Shown: positions 43,989 to 52,718 of the stretch, one piece after another
Numbering within the stretch: position 1 is the first letter of the stretch
Layout of the letters: every line of letters begins with the position of its first letter
From: Bdellovibrio sp.
GTDB lineage: Bacteria > Bdellovibrionota > Bdellovibrionia > Bdellovibrionales > Bdellovibrionaceae
Assembly: GCA_025359945.1 (NCBI GenBank)
Contig: JANYDD010000100.1
Location: forward strand, 50,725-114,724
Reading direction: 5' to 3'
Length of the DNA: 64,000 bases
The notes under the pieces: model-generated
The model's input: only the letters and a program-made list of their open reading frames with translations
Databases searched by the model: none
Told to the model about the DNA's origin: nothing
Position numbers and translations under genes: made by a program

Positions 43989-44441
43989 ATGAATAAATTA
44001 AATCGGAAAGTTGAGTACTCGCTGATTGCGCTGAAACATATCAGCGGCAAAAAGCCTGGCGAGCTTTCGACCGCTAAAGAAATTTCCAATTTATTTAGAA
44101 CCCCTTTCGACGCTACCGCGCGAGTGTTGCAGTTGATGGCTCAAAAAGGTGTTTTAAAATCCGAGCAAGGCGTCGGTGGCGGGTATCAGTTAGTGCATGA
44201 TTTAAGTCATCTTTCCTTAAATGACCTTTTGACGATGATACAGGGCCCAACACAAATCACAAAGTGCCTTCAGCATGACGAACCCTGTGAGATTCAAAAA
44301 AGTTGCAGCATTATTTCTCCGATGCGCTTGCTCAATGAGAAACTCTCAGACTTTTACCAAAGTTTAAATCTAAAAGATCTTCTTGCCGTCAAACCAAAAC
44401 AAAAGGCTGCCACACTTGAAAGACTTCATCATGTCGACTGA
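43989..44441 (+). CDS. Rrf2-family transcriptional regulator (IscR/SufR-like)
   Basis: The protein has 150 residues. It has the winged helix opening [19 protein letters not shown] and the wing [14 protein letters not shown] (key G residues), then a triple Cys loop [14 protein letters not shown] near residue 90, as used by IscR-type proteins to bind a [2Fe-2S] cluster. It therefore probably senses Fe-S status and regulates the suf genes that follow. Its 3' end overlaps sufB by 11 bases. Its own promoter should be in the 136-base gap before it. Confidence 0.87.
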   Translation: MNKLNRKVEYSLIALKHISGKKPGELSTAKEISNLFRTPFDATARVLQLMAQKGVLKSEQGVGGGYQLVHDLSHLSLNDLLTMIQGPTQITKCLQHDEPCEIQKSCSIISPMRLLNEKLSDFYQSLNLKDLLAVKPKQKAATLERLHHVD

Positions 44442-45867
44442 ATCCAGCGATTATAAATACGGCTTTGTTACAGACATTGAATCCGATCAGGTCGAAAAGG
44501 GCCTGAACACTGATATCATCGCTTTTATTTCTAGAAAAAAAAACGAGCCTTCCTGGATGTTAGAATATCGCTTGAAAGCTTTCGAACACTGGAAAACTTT
44601 GCGCGAACCTACTTGGGCTGCCGTTAACTATACCGCCATCGATTACCAGGATCTTCGCTACTATTCCGCCCCTAAGAAAAAACCTAGCGCTGACCCTTCT
44701 AAAATTTCACAGTTGGCCGATTTGGACCCCGAGCTTTTAAAAACCTTCGAGCGTTTGGGAATTCCCCTGCAAGAGCAAAAAAGAATTTCTGGGTTGTCGG
44801 TAGATTTGGTTTTTGATTCTGTTTCTGTAGGGCAAACCCATACTGAAGAGCTTGCCAAAGTGGGCGTTGTTTTTTGTTCTATTTCTGAAGCTCTGCAAAC
44901 TCACCCGGAACTGGTAAAAAAGTATTTGGGTTCAGTCGTTCCAATGTCAGATAATTATTTTGCAGCTTTAAATGCCGCTGTTTTTACTGACGGATCTTTT
45001 GTCTACATTCCAAAAGGTGTGCGATGTCCGATAGATCTTTCGACTTACTTTCGAATTAACGCCAAAGAAACCGGGCAATTTGAGCGGACTTTGATTGTCG
45101 CCGAAGAAGATAGCTTCGTGAATTATCTTGAAGGGTGCACCGCACCTCAACGAGATGAAAATCAATTGCACGCTGCGGTCGTCGAACTGATCGCGATGGA
45201 TCGTGCCGAGATCAAATATTCAACCGTTCAAAACTGGTACACGGGCGACAAAAACGGCAAAGGTGGGATTTATAATTTTGTGACCAAGCGTGGAAAGTGT
45301 TTGGGCAAAAAATCAAAAATATCTTGGACACAAGTGGAATCAGGTTCGGCGATCACTTGGAAATATCCAAGCGTATTATTGCAGGGCGATGGCTCCGAGG
45401 GCGCGTTTTATTCCGTCGCATTGACCAATGATTATATGCAGGCCGATACGGGAACAAAAATGATTCACATCGGGAAAAACACTAAAAGCACCATAATCTC
45501 CAAGGGTATTTCCTCTGGAAAATCCAAGAACTCTTATCGGGGGCTTGTTAAAATTCTGCCATCGGCAGATGGTGCTAGAAACTATTCTCAGTGTGATTCG
45601 ATGTTGGTGGGATCTGAATCGCAAGCCAATACTTTTCCCTATCTAGAAGTCAAAAATAAAACCGCAATCTTAGAGCACGAGGCCTCGACCTCCAGGATCA
45701 GCGAGGACCAGCTTTTTTATTTGCGATCTCGGGGCCTGGATCAAGAGCAATCGATTTCGCTTTTGGTGAATGGATTCTGCAAAGATGTGTTTAAACATTT
45801 GCCCCTGGAATTCGCGGTCGAGGCCGTGAAGCTGATCGAGATGAAGTTAGAAAATTCCGTAGGTTAA
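44431..45867 (+). CDS. sufB: Fe-S assembly scaffold SufB
   Basis: SufB with SufC and SufD builds Fe-S clusters. The start [14 protein letters not shown] at 44431 lies inside the end of the regulator gene. The 478 aa are typical. Blocks are [54 protein letters not shown] (key Cys and His positions) and the C-terminal [26 protein letters not shown]. Its core Cys is kept. It is the first structural gene of sufB-sufC-sufD-sufS-nfu. Confidence 0.96.
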   Translation: MSTESSDYKYGFVTDIESDQVEKGLNTDIIAFISRKKNEPSWMLEYRLKAFEHWKTLREPTWAAVNYTAIDYQDLRYYSAPKKKPSADPSKISQLADLDPELLKTFERLGIPLQEQKRISGLSVDLVFDSVSVGQTHTEELAKVGVVFCSISEALQTHPELVKKYLGSVVPMSDNYFAALNAAVFTDGSFVYIPKGVRCPIDLSTYFRINAKETGQFERTLIVAEEDSFVNYLEGCTAPQRDENQLHAAVVELIAMDRAEIKYSTVQNWYTGDKNGKGGIYNFVTKRGKCLGKKSKISWTQVESGSAITWKYPSVLLQGDGSEGAFYSVALTNDYMQADTGTKMIHIGKNTKSTIISKGISSGKSKNSYRGLVKILPSADGARNYSQCDSMLVGSESQANTFPYLEVKNKTAILEHEASTSRISEDQLFYLRSRGLDQEQSISLLVNGFCKDVFKHLPLEFAVEAVKLIEMKLENSVG

Positions 45868-45885
45868 ATTGATGAGGTTTAAAAA

Positions 45886-46635
45886 ATGTTAGAAATTAAA
45901 AATTTACACGCATCCGTTGACGAGAGAGAAATTCTTAAGGGCCTGAATCTTACGATCAAGGCCGGAGAAGTCCACGCGATTATGGGACCAAACGGTTCGG
46001 GCAAAAGCACTTTATCAAAGGTGATCGCTGGCCACCCTGGCTACCAAGTCACGGACGGGGATATTTTATTCGAAATTAATCTGAAGAAAGAAAGTATTTT
46101 GAAAATGTCTGCGGACGAGCGCGCAAAAGAAGGTCTTTTTTTGGCATTTCAATACCCCACCGAAATTCCCGGAGTGAATAATTTTTTGTTTTTGAAAACG
46201 GCTATGAATGCGATTTTAAAACACCAAGGCTCTGAGGAGTTGGATGACGCCACTTTTAGAAAATTCGTGCATAAAAAATCTCAAAATTTACAAATGAAGG
46301 AAGACTTCTTGGAAAGGGCCGTTAACGTTGGTTTTTCGGGCGGCGAAAAAAAACGAAATGAAATTTTGCAAATGGCGGTGTTATCGCCAAGGCTTGCTTT
46401 TTTAGATGAAACGGATTCCGGCTTAGATATTGACGCCCTTCGCATTGTCGCCGAAGGGGTCAATGCCTTTCGAACTCAACACAATGCCATCGTCTTGGTG
46501 ACTCATTATCAGCGTCTGTTGGATTATATTAAGCCCGATTTTGTACACATCCTTTCCGAGGGAAAAATTCAAAAAACGGGTGATTTTTCATTAGCCAAGG
46601 AGCTTGAGACCCGTGGTTATGAGGGTTTGATTTAA
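45886..46635 (+). CDS. sufC: Fe-S assembly ATPase SufC
   Basis: SufC is the ABC-type ATPase that drives conformational change in SufB-SufD. Walker A is GPNGSGKST (near 36), the signature is [17 protein letters not shown], Walker B is [16 protein letters not shown], and the H-loop is VTHYQRLL. Its 249 aa are normal. A GAGG ribosome site lies 8 bases before the ATG. Confidence 0.96.
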   Translation: MLEIKNLHASVDEREILKGLNLTIKAGEVHAIMGPNGSGKSTLSKVIAGHPGYQVTDGDILFEINLKKESILKMSADERAKEGLFLAFQYPTEIPGVNNFLFLKTAMNAILKHQGSEELDDATFRKFVHKKSQNLQMKEDFLERAVNVGFSGGEKKRNEILQMAVLSPRLAFLDETDSGLDIDALRIVAEGVNAFRTQHNAIVLVTHYQRLLDYIKPDFVHILSEGKIQKTGDFSLAKELETRGYEGLI

Positions 46636-47943
46636 ATGTTTCAAGAAGGATTAAATCGTTTTATCGGAAAAAAACTTTTTCCAAGTGATAGCCCCGAGAA
46701 TTTTCGCTTTCGACAGCAGTCTTGGGAAAAGTTTCATCATGATGGGTTACCAAACCGAAAAAACGAAGACTGGAAATATTCAAATCCAAAAAATGTTTTT
46801 CAAAAAAATTTTGATTTTGCTACGAAAGATTCGCCAGCGGTCGTTCTTTCTACTTCGCTGAAAAATAGTTACGCACTTTTTTTCGAGAATGGAATTCTAA
46901 ACTCGGTACAAAGCCAGCTCAAAGAACTTGGCCTTGCTGGAGTCGAAGTTACTGTCACTTCTGAAATGTCACCGCAACTAGGATTTCTGCCGCTGGGAAA
47001 ATCATCAAGCATAAAAAGTCATTTTATGTATGATTTAAATTCAGCGTATGCCCAGCAACAGGTTATAATTAAAATTTCTGCCGGTAAAAAAATTCAGCGG
47101 CCCATAGAATTCGTCTTTCAAAATGCTCTTGATAATTTATTTCTTTGCCCACGCATAAAGGTGATCTTTGAGTCCCAATCCGAAGCCACGATTTTTGAAA
47201 CTTTTCAAAATCCCAAGAGTTTTGATTTCTTTTCCAACACTTTTTTCGAGATTCAAGTTCAGGAAAATGCAAAAGCCAAGTGGTACACCTGCACAGATGA
47301 CGGCGATGTAGGATTCAATTATTCAAATCACCTGATTCTATTGGATGAATCTTCCCATCTGGATAAAATTAGCTTTAATTGTCAAAGTGGCTTTTTCAAA
47401 AATGTCACTGAAGTTTTTCATCTTCAGCCTTTGGCTGAGTCGAAAATCAAATCTCTTAGCGTAACCAAAAACGAAAACCATTCCGATCATTTTTCTGCAA
47501 TAAACCATTTAATGGGCCAGGGCACTTCAACACAGCTTTACAAGAGTATCTTATCGGGCCAAAGCCGCAGTGTTTTTAAGGGGCAAATTTTTATTCAAAA
47601 GCAGGCCCAAAAGGTCATCAGCGAACAAAAAAATAAAAATTTGCTTTTAAGTTCCCGGGCCGAGGTTGATTCATTACCTCAACTAGAAATTTTAGCTGAC
47701 GATGTAAAAGCCAACCATGGGTCCGCCATCGGGCAAATCAACCCTGAGGAAATTTTCTATTTGCAAAGCCGGGGTTTTAATCGTCAGCAGGCTTTTGAAA
47801 CTTTGGCCGTAGGATTTGGACTGGATATTTTTTCCGAGATCACTCATCCTGAAATTCGAACTTTTTTTCATGATCGGGCAAGGAAAAATTTAGTGGATGT
47901 GACTGTCGACGCCGAAGACGTCCATGGAAAGACCAAACAATGA
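46636..47943 (+). CDS. sufD: Fe-S assembly protein SufD
   Basis: The protein has 435 residues and is related to SufB in its beta-helix core. It begins after the sufC stop without a gap. Features are GLPNRKNEDWKYSN near the N-terminus and the C-terminal ILADDVKANHGSAIGQINPEEIFYLQSRGFNRQQAFE with the key His and Gln. It forms the SufBCD complex; SufBC2D is the active scaffold. It overlaps sufS (ATGA). Confidence 0.94.
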   Translation: MFQEGLNRFIGKKLFPSDSPENFRFRQQSWEKFHHDGLPNRKNEDWKYSNPKNVFQKNFDFATKDSPAVVLSTSLKNSYALFFENGILNSVQSQLKELGLAGVEVTVTSEMSPQLGFLPLGKSSSIKSHFMYDLNSAYAQQQVIIKISAGKKIQRPIEFVFQNALDNLFLCPRIKVIFESQSEATIFETFQNPKSFDFFSNTFFEIQVQENAKAKWYTCTDDGDVGFNYSNHLILLDESSHLDKISFNCQSGFFKNVTEVFHLQPLAESKIKSLSVTKNENHSDHFSAINHLMGQGTSTQLYKSILSGQSRSVFKGQIFIQKQAQKVISEQKNKNLLLSSRAEVDSLPQLEILADDVKANHGSAIGQINPEEIFYLQSRGFNRQQAFETLAVGFGLDIFSEITHPEIRTFFHDRARKNLVDVTVDAEDVHGKTKQ

Positions 47944-49163
47944 AAATTTTTGATGCTCAAAAAATAAGATCAGACTTTCCTTTGTTATCGCAAAAGGTGC
48001 GAGGACAAAATTTAATTTATCTAGATTCAGCGGCGACCACTTTAAAACCTTGGCCAGTCATCGAAAAGTTAAGCCATTTTTATTCGTATCAGACCGCAAA
48101 TGTGCACCGAGGCGCGCATTACTTAAGTGATCAAGCCACCGCCGAGTACGAGGGTAGTCGTGACAAAATTCAAAAGTTTTTAAAAGCGGCTTTTCGTGAA
48201 GAAATTATTTTTACCAAAGGGACCACCGAATCGTTAAACCTGGTCGCCTCTAGCTTTGGCGATTACCTTATTAAAGAAGGCGACCTGATTCTGCTCACTG
48301 AAATGGAGCATCATTCAAACATCGTTCCGTGGCAGCTTTTAGCCGAGCGAAAAAAAGCGAAGCTAGAAGTTATTCCTGTAAATTCAAGCGGGCAGTTGGA
48401 TCGCGAAAGTCTTAACCGGTGGCTGACACAAAAGCCCAAAATTCTAGCTATGACTCATTGTTCGAATGTTTTGGGAACGATAAACCCCGTTAAAGAATTC
48501 GCAGATCAAATTCATTCGGTAGGCGGGTATATCGTGGTTGATGGCGCTCAGATGGTATTGTCCCACGCCGTTGATGTGCAAAATTTAAACTGTGATTTCT
48601 ACGCCTTTTCTGGTCATAAACTATTTGGGCCTTACGGCGTCGGCGTTCTCTTTGGCAAAAAAGAAATTTTGGCCAAAATGCCACCTTACCAAGGCGGCGG
48701 CAGTATGATCGAAACTGTTAGCTTTGAGAAAACGACTTTTCAAGATCCCCCTTATCGTTTCGAAGCCGGAACCCCAGCCATCCCCGAGGCCATTGCTCTG
48801 GGGCACGCGATTGATTACTTGCAGTCGTATTCTTTTTTAGAAATTCAAACCCATTTAAAAGCTCTAGTTACTTTAGCCACCGCTGGCTTGACGGAAATCC
48901 CCGGGATTCAGTTCTACGGCCCCAAGGAAAATCAAAGTGCTATTCTTAGTTTCTCGATTGGAAAAATTCATGGCTCTGATATCGCGCAGATTCTAGATCA
49001 AAATAATGTGGCAGTTCGGGCAGGGCATTTGTGCGCGCAACCGTTGATGAGAAAATTGGGCGTCAGCCATTTTTTACGAGCTTCGTTTTCAATTTATAAC
49101 AATAGCAATGATGTGGAAAAGTTGGTGCAAAACGTGAAATTGGCACAGGAGATGTTAAAATGA
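47940..49163 (+). CDS. sufS: Cysteine desulfurase SufS
   Basis: This PLP enzyme takes sulfur from cysteine for cluster assembly. The Schiff-base Lys is in DFYAFSGHKLFGPYGVG (near 225), and the persulfide Cys in VRAGHLCAQPLM (near 362). HSNIVPWQLLAER and TTESLNLVASS mark the group II type (SufS). The 407 aa are normal. No SufE or SufU is in the operon, so the sulfur-transfer partner is elsewhere or replaced. It overlaps the nfu start. Confidence 0.95.
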   Translation: MKIFDAQKIRSDFPLLSQKVRGQNLIYLDSAATTLKPWPVIEKLSHFYSYQTANVHRGAHYLSDQATAEYEGSRDKIQKFLKAAFREEIIFTKGTTESLNLVASSFGDYLIKEGDLILLTEMEHHSNIVPWQLLAERKKAKLEVIPVNSSGQLDRESLNRWLTQKPKILAMTHCSNVLGTINPVKEFADQIHSVGGYIVVDGAQMVLSHAVDVQNLNCDFYAFSGHKLFGPYGVGVLFGKKEILAKMPPYQGGGSMIETVSFEKTTFQDPPYRFEAGTPAIPEAIALGHAIDYLQSYSFLEIQTHLKALVTLATAGLTEIPGIQFYGPKENQSAILSFSIGKIHGSDIAQILDQNNVAVRAGHLCAQPLMRKLGVSHFLRASFSIYNNSNDVEKLVQNVKLAQEMLK

Positions 49164-49723
49164 CCGAAACTGAAAAAGAAATTTTAGTTCAAATTCAACC
49201 CACGCCTAACCCTATGGCGTGGAAATTTATCGTCAATCGTCCCGTATTGACTGAAGGAAAAGCTAGCTTTTCAAACACCGACGAAGCTTACGGAAATCGG
49301 TTGGCTTTGGACTTGTTAAGTTTGGACGGGGTAAAACAAGTTCATTTTTTCCAAAACGTTATCACGATCACAGGTCGTTTGGACGTAGATGAATTTCAAC
49401 TTCATCCGCAAGCAACTTCCGTAATTCAAACCAGATTGCCCGCGCATAATCCAGATTTTGGAAAAAAAGACGCTCTTAAATCCAAGCGTGAAAGCCTTCC
49501 GCCAGATGTTAGACGCATGGAAGAAATCTTAGACAACACCGTCAGGCCAGGTCTGCAAGGGGATGGAGGAGACATCGAGATTGTTAAATTAGATGAAAAA
49601 AAATTGTACGTTCACTACGAGGGTGCTTGCGGAACATGTCCAAGCTCGACCACTGCTACCTTGCAAGCCATTGAAGGTTTAATCCGTGAAGAATTCCCAG
49701 AAATTGAAGTGATCCCGATCTAA
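49160..49723 (+). CDS. Nfu-type Fe-S carrier protein
   Basis: The protein has 187 residues. The N-terminal Nfu_N domain (VQIQPTPNPMAWKFIVNRPVLTEG) is followed by a C-terminal NifU-like domain with the cluster-binding pair CGTC (EGACGTCPSSTTATLQAIEGLI). It delivers Fe-S clusters to target enzymes. The stop codon overlaps with the stop of the convergent gene at 49720 (CTAA), so no terminator separates them. Confidence 0.93.
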   Translation: MTETEKEILVQIQPTPNPMAWKFIVNRPVLTEGKASFSNTDEAYGNRLALDLLSLDGVKQVHFFQNVITITGRLDVDEFQLHPQATSVIQTRLPAHNPDFGKKDALKSKRESLPPDVRRMEEILDNTVRPGLQGDGGDIEIVKLDEKKLYVHYEGACGTCPSSTTATLQAIEGLIREEFPEIEVIPI

Positions 49724-50277
49724 AAGTGAACACCTTTTTTTGATTTAGGCTCTTCGTCTTCGCTGGAGGAAGACGCAGAGTTTCGTTCTGGGGGTTTGGC
49801 AGAAAAAACCGCAGAGCTTCCTATCTTAACACCTTTGTTAAGCACCGAGACCTCAAAATGCACTAATTGTTCTAAAGCCTGTGAATCAATATTAGTGAGA
49901 ATAATTTCCGCACTTTGGGGTTCTCCTAAAGCGACCGAATCAAGGGATTCCTGAATTTGCCCCGACACCACTTCCATTCCGTCAGGCACGATCCATCGAT
50001 AAGTTACAGCGCCCTCATAGTCTTTTTCTAAATCAAATGTGGCACGCAAGTGCAATTCGCCTTCCGGAGTTTCAGGAAGATCGCCCACAACTTCAATTTG
50101 TGTAGAGATCATACGATCTGGCTTGGAGAAAAAATTTTCATTAGCATTATTTTCTGAATCCACGGGATATCTTGATGAAAACGCTTCTTGTGCCGTTGGT
50201 GATTTGGGCCAAAAGAAAAATCCAACAATTGGAATCAAAAATAAAACCGACCACAGAATTTTTTTCTTTAAGGACAT
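49720..50277 (-). CDS. Membrane-anchored hypothetical protein
   Basis: The protein has 185 residues. One N-terminal membrane segment (about 7-23) precedes a periplasmic region with an Ig-like or beta-sandwich character (AVTYRWIVPDGMEVVSGQIQESL) and a Ser/Glu-rich basic tail. No family is recognised. The start overlaps the stop of the HExxH lipoprotein gene by 10 bases, so it is probably co-expressed and could assist that protein. Confidence 0.65.
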   Translation of the reverse strand: MSLKKKILWSVLFLIPIVGFFFWPKSPTAQEAFSSRYPVDSENNANENFFSKPDRMISTQIEVVGDLPETPEGELHLRATFDLEKDYEGAVTYRWIVPDGMEVVSGQIQESLDSVALGEPQSAEIILTNIDSQALEQLVHFEVSVLNKGVKIGSSAVFSAKPPERNSASSSSEDEEPKSKKGVHF

Positions 50278-52022
50278 ATTCGGTCTCCATTCGAGTTTTC
50301 AAGATAGAAAGTTGTTGCCGTTCGCGCTCCTAAATAAAAAACCCGCACATTGATCAAGTATACCCCGGCGGCCTGCCCAGACAAATTGATTTGCTCGTAG
50401 CCAGGCCAACCGCTAGCGCCAGTTTCGGGATAAGTGCGAATACTTGTGGCTACCATGGTCGAGGTGTCGCCTAAGACGTAGTCTTCTTTGTAAGCGATCA
50501 AGTCCAAATCATAAGGCGTTGCCGTGCCCTGATAGCGCAAATTGACAATCGCGCGAGTTGCTGAGCCATCGTAAGTGTATTTGAAATAGCGATTGTTCAT
50601 TCGAACATACAGCCCGGTCGATGTGCTTTCCGCAACGGGTTCGCCGGCACCAAAAGAAAAGGTACAAGTCGCGCCAGCCTGTGGAGTCAAAGTTAATCCA
50701 TAATACGTTTCATCAATCATTTGTTTTTCATTATTCAGTGCCGCGGAAAATGGCGTCGCTTGAGCCGGAAGATCCGAAGTCACAATCGCGCTGACGCCTT
50801 TAAAAAATAATCCAGAATTTTTATATTTTGAGCTGGCTGTGATTCCAGACGAAGTAGCAAAGCCTTTCCAAATGGGACTAAAGCCTAACGTCGCGTAAAA
50901 AGAATCTGTGTCTTGTGAACTTCCTGTCATTGAGTCATACAGTGCGCGGGAAATAGAAATTTCTCGGAAAACACCCTCGCCAAGATTTGTGGGGATGTCC
51001 GTGGATTTTGTTTCCATGCTAAAGTCTGAAAACGAAAGCATCGCGCCACCCGAGCAATCAGCATTCGCAGTCGTATCTCGGTAAAAAGTTCGACCTAAAG
51101 CTGCGGCCTGGAAAAAATTGGCCCAGCCTTCGCTCCACGCAAGCCTTGGATCAATGACTTTATTTCCGTTATGAGATCCACCCGGCGAGCTTGATTTGTT
51201 GTAAGCGTCTTCTAAAAAGTGGGCGTACTCGTGAAGGATCACTGAATTGTCAAAATGGTCTGTGTCGGTGCAAAGCGATCCGCTATTTCCCCCCAAAATA
51301 TACAGCCCCCTGGTCAAACTAGTATTGTACTGGCTGACGTAAAAACTAATCGAAGAAGTGGGTTGATCATAGTAAGTTCCCGGCGAAAATCCAGGTGTCC
51401 AATAAACTTGGATTTTTGGGGCCACAGTAAATCCCGATGAATTATTGGTACGGATATAAAGATTGGCCTGATAAATCTGATCTAAAATATTAAATGCGCC
51501 GCCCTCTAAAGTGCCCTGATGGCTTGCCGTCGGTACCGTTATCGGCATCGTCGACACTTGGCCAGATACATCAAAAACGCTTGAGGTAATGGAATAAAAA
51601 GAATTGCTCGACGGATTATTTAAGATGCTAGCTTTCACCGAAGCGTTGTTTGCACGAGAATTGACTCTCATCGTGTAGCGGCCGGATCCGGCTGGAACCA
51701 TCACTGAAATTTTTCCAGAAGCATCGGTCTCGGTGCAGTTCACCCGAGTTCCATCTGCGGTAAAAACGTGAACTTCTGCAAATCGAATGGGTCGCACACT
51801 TGTTGTGGACAAACCTGAAGTGCCATCATCGAATCGCTGGTATTGTGCTGTTGCAGTAATTGTTGTACCACCTGAAAAACTGACCGAAGTTCCGCAGTAG
51901 TCGGTCTCGGCCATGGCACTGACACTACTGTTACTAGTTGTGGAAAATTTTTGGGCACAACCAATAGATGCCAGGGTCGCAAGACTAAAAATTAACAGAC
52001 AGCACAGACGAAAAAAGCCCAT
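50268..52022 (-). CDS. Lipoprotein zinc metalloprotease-like protein
   Basis: The protein has 584 residues. A lipoprotein signal ends ASIGC (Cys near 22). The first 170 residues form a beta-rich domain with ALKIEVHVFTADGTRV-like (here IRFAEVHVFTADGTRV) carboxypeptidase-regulatory character. The catalytic HExxH is in VILHEYAHFLEDAYN (near 265), with a Glu (WSEGWANF) downstream as likely third zinc ligand. The C-terminal part resembles a pre-peptidase beta domain (YKEDYVLGD, GYEQINLSGQAAGVYLINVRV). It is probably cell-surface or periplasmic and could digest prey proteins (inference). Confidence 0.78.
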   Translation of the reverse strand: MGFFRLCCLLIFSLATLASIGCAQKFSTTSNSSVSAMAETDYCGTSVSFSGGTTITATAQYQRFDDGTSGLSTTSVRPIRFAEVHVFTADGTRVNCTETDASGKISVMVPAGSGRYTMRVNSRANNASVKASILNNPSSNSFYSITSSVFDVSGQVSTMPITVPTASHQGTLEGGAFNILDQIYQANLYIRTNNSSGFTVAPKIQVYWTPGFSPGTYYDQPTSSISFYVSQYNTSLTRGLYILGGNSGSLCTDTDHFDNSVILHEYAHFLEDAYNKSSSPGGSHNGNKVIDPRLAWSEGWANFFQAAALGRTFYRDTTANADCSGGAMLSFSDFSMETKSTDIPTNLGEGVFREISISRALYDSMTGSSQDTDSFYATLGFSPIWKGFATSSGITASSKYKNSGLFFKGVSAIVTSDLPAQATPFSAALNNEKQMIDETYYGLTLTPQAGATCTFSFGAGEPVAESTSTGLYVRMNNRYFKYTYDGSATRAIVNLRYQGTATPYDLDLIAYKEDYVLGDTSTMVATSIRTYPETGASGWPGYEQINLSGQAAGVYLINVRVFYLGARTATTFYLENSNGDRICP

Positions 52023-52171
52023 ACTAACCTATCGACTAGTCTGGGTATGACTAAAGTATTAAACCGAGATTACAAAAATTTAAAATCTCAGCCTGAAACA
52101 GAAGTGAAAATGAAATTGTTAGCATTTGGAAGTGTCTCAGAATGATTCATCGATATGAATTTAAATCAGAC

Positions 52172-52340
52172 AAAAAAAAAGCCCCAAGAAGTTTTGAAAG
52201 AATAACCCCGCTTTTCAAGGTGGGTGACCATTTAACAACTTTAGGCTTCTCAGTACTAGCTGAGCCTGCTCACCATCGTCAGGGACAGTCCCCTAATATG
52301 TGCTTGTCGGGTTATTTTTCGTACGCTCCTTGAAGCTGTT
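52172..52340 (-). ncRNA. ssrS: 6S RNA
   Basis: 6S RNA binds sigma70-RNA polymerase and mimics an open promoter. On the minus strand the segment carries the known conserved strings GGTGAGC, GAGAAGCCTAAAG and CACCTTGAA in the order of E. coli 6S RNA. The 5' end (AGCTTCAAGGAG) pairs with the 3' end (CTTCTTGGGGCT) over 12 positions including G-U pairs, and the inner GAAAAATAACCC pairs with GGGTTATTCTTTC. This gives the typical closing stem, central bubble and apical hairpin. A T9 run follows the 3' stem as terminator (52172-52180). About 168 nt is a normal length. The rest of 52023-52457 holds no gene I can support. Confidence 0.88.
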
Positions 52341-52345
52341 CTTTA

Positions 52346-52374
52346 AGTATAAACTTTTCTTTTAAAAAAAACAA
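52346..52374 (-). promoter_or_regulatory. Promoter of the 6S RNA
   Basis: On the minus strand, TTGTTT (52369-52374) and TATACT (52346-52351) are 17 bases apart. The -10 box matches at 5 of 6 positions. It places the start at about 52340, exactly where the closing stem of the RNA begins. Confidence 0.65.
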
Positions 52375-52457
52375 AGTATTCGCCAGCAAAGCGCGTGGAA
52401 TCAAGACTCTCCCAAAGTAGGAAAAACTCCGAAACTTCAATTGCTGGAGTATCAAAA

Positions 52458-52688
52458 ATGATGCCAAAAATTTTAGATCAGGTTTTTCCTGCAGTGATGT
52501 TTTTTTATGGATTTCTAATAATAGTTATGCTTCATAGTCCAGTTTCTAATTTTTTTCGACAAGATCAGATGGCCCCTTGGATTTTACAGTGGATGGCCAT
52601 CTTAGAAAAAAGAAAATCGTTTTACTTTTTGCTTTTTTGGGTCGGCGGACTGTGGACCCTGCAGAATCTTTTGTTCGCGATTGACTGA
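52458..52688 (+). CDS. Small membrane protein upstream of xseA
   Basis: The start MMPKILDQVFPAVMF at 52458 is favoured because GGAG lies 9 bases upstream; an in-frame GTG 63 bases earlier has none. The 76-aa product has two membrane segments (about 8-28 and 52-72) joined by a short polar region with a basic stretch (LEKRKSFYF). Function is unknown. It lies 30 bases before xseA in the same direction, so it may be in that operon. Confidence 0.65.
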   Translation: MMPKILDQVFPAVMFFYGFLIIVMLHSPVSNFFRQDQMAPWILQWMAILEKRKSFYFLLFWVGGLWTLQNLLFAID

Positions 52689-52718
52689 AAAGACTCGTTC
52701 CACTAGCTCTAAAAAGAC

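Noticed and set aside
52142..52333. 63-codon plus-strand ORF in the gap before xseA
   Set aside because: It lies opposite the 6S RNA, whose conserved strings and pairing explain the sequence; no ribosome site or hydrophobic pattern.
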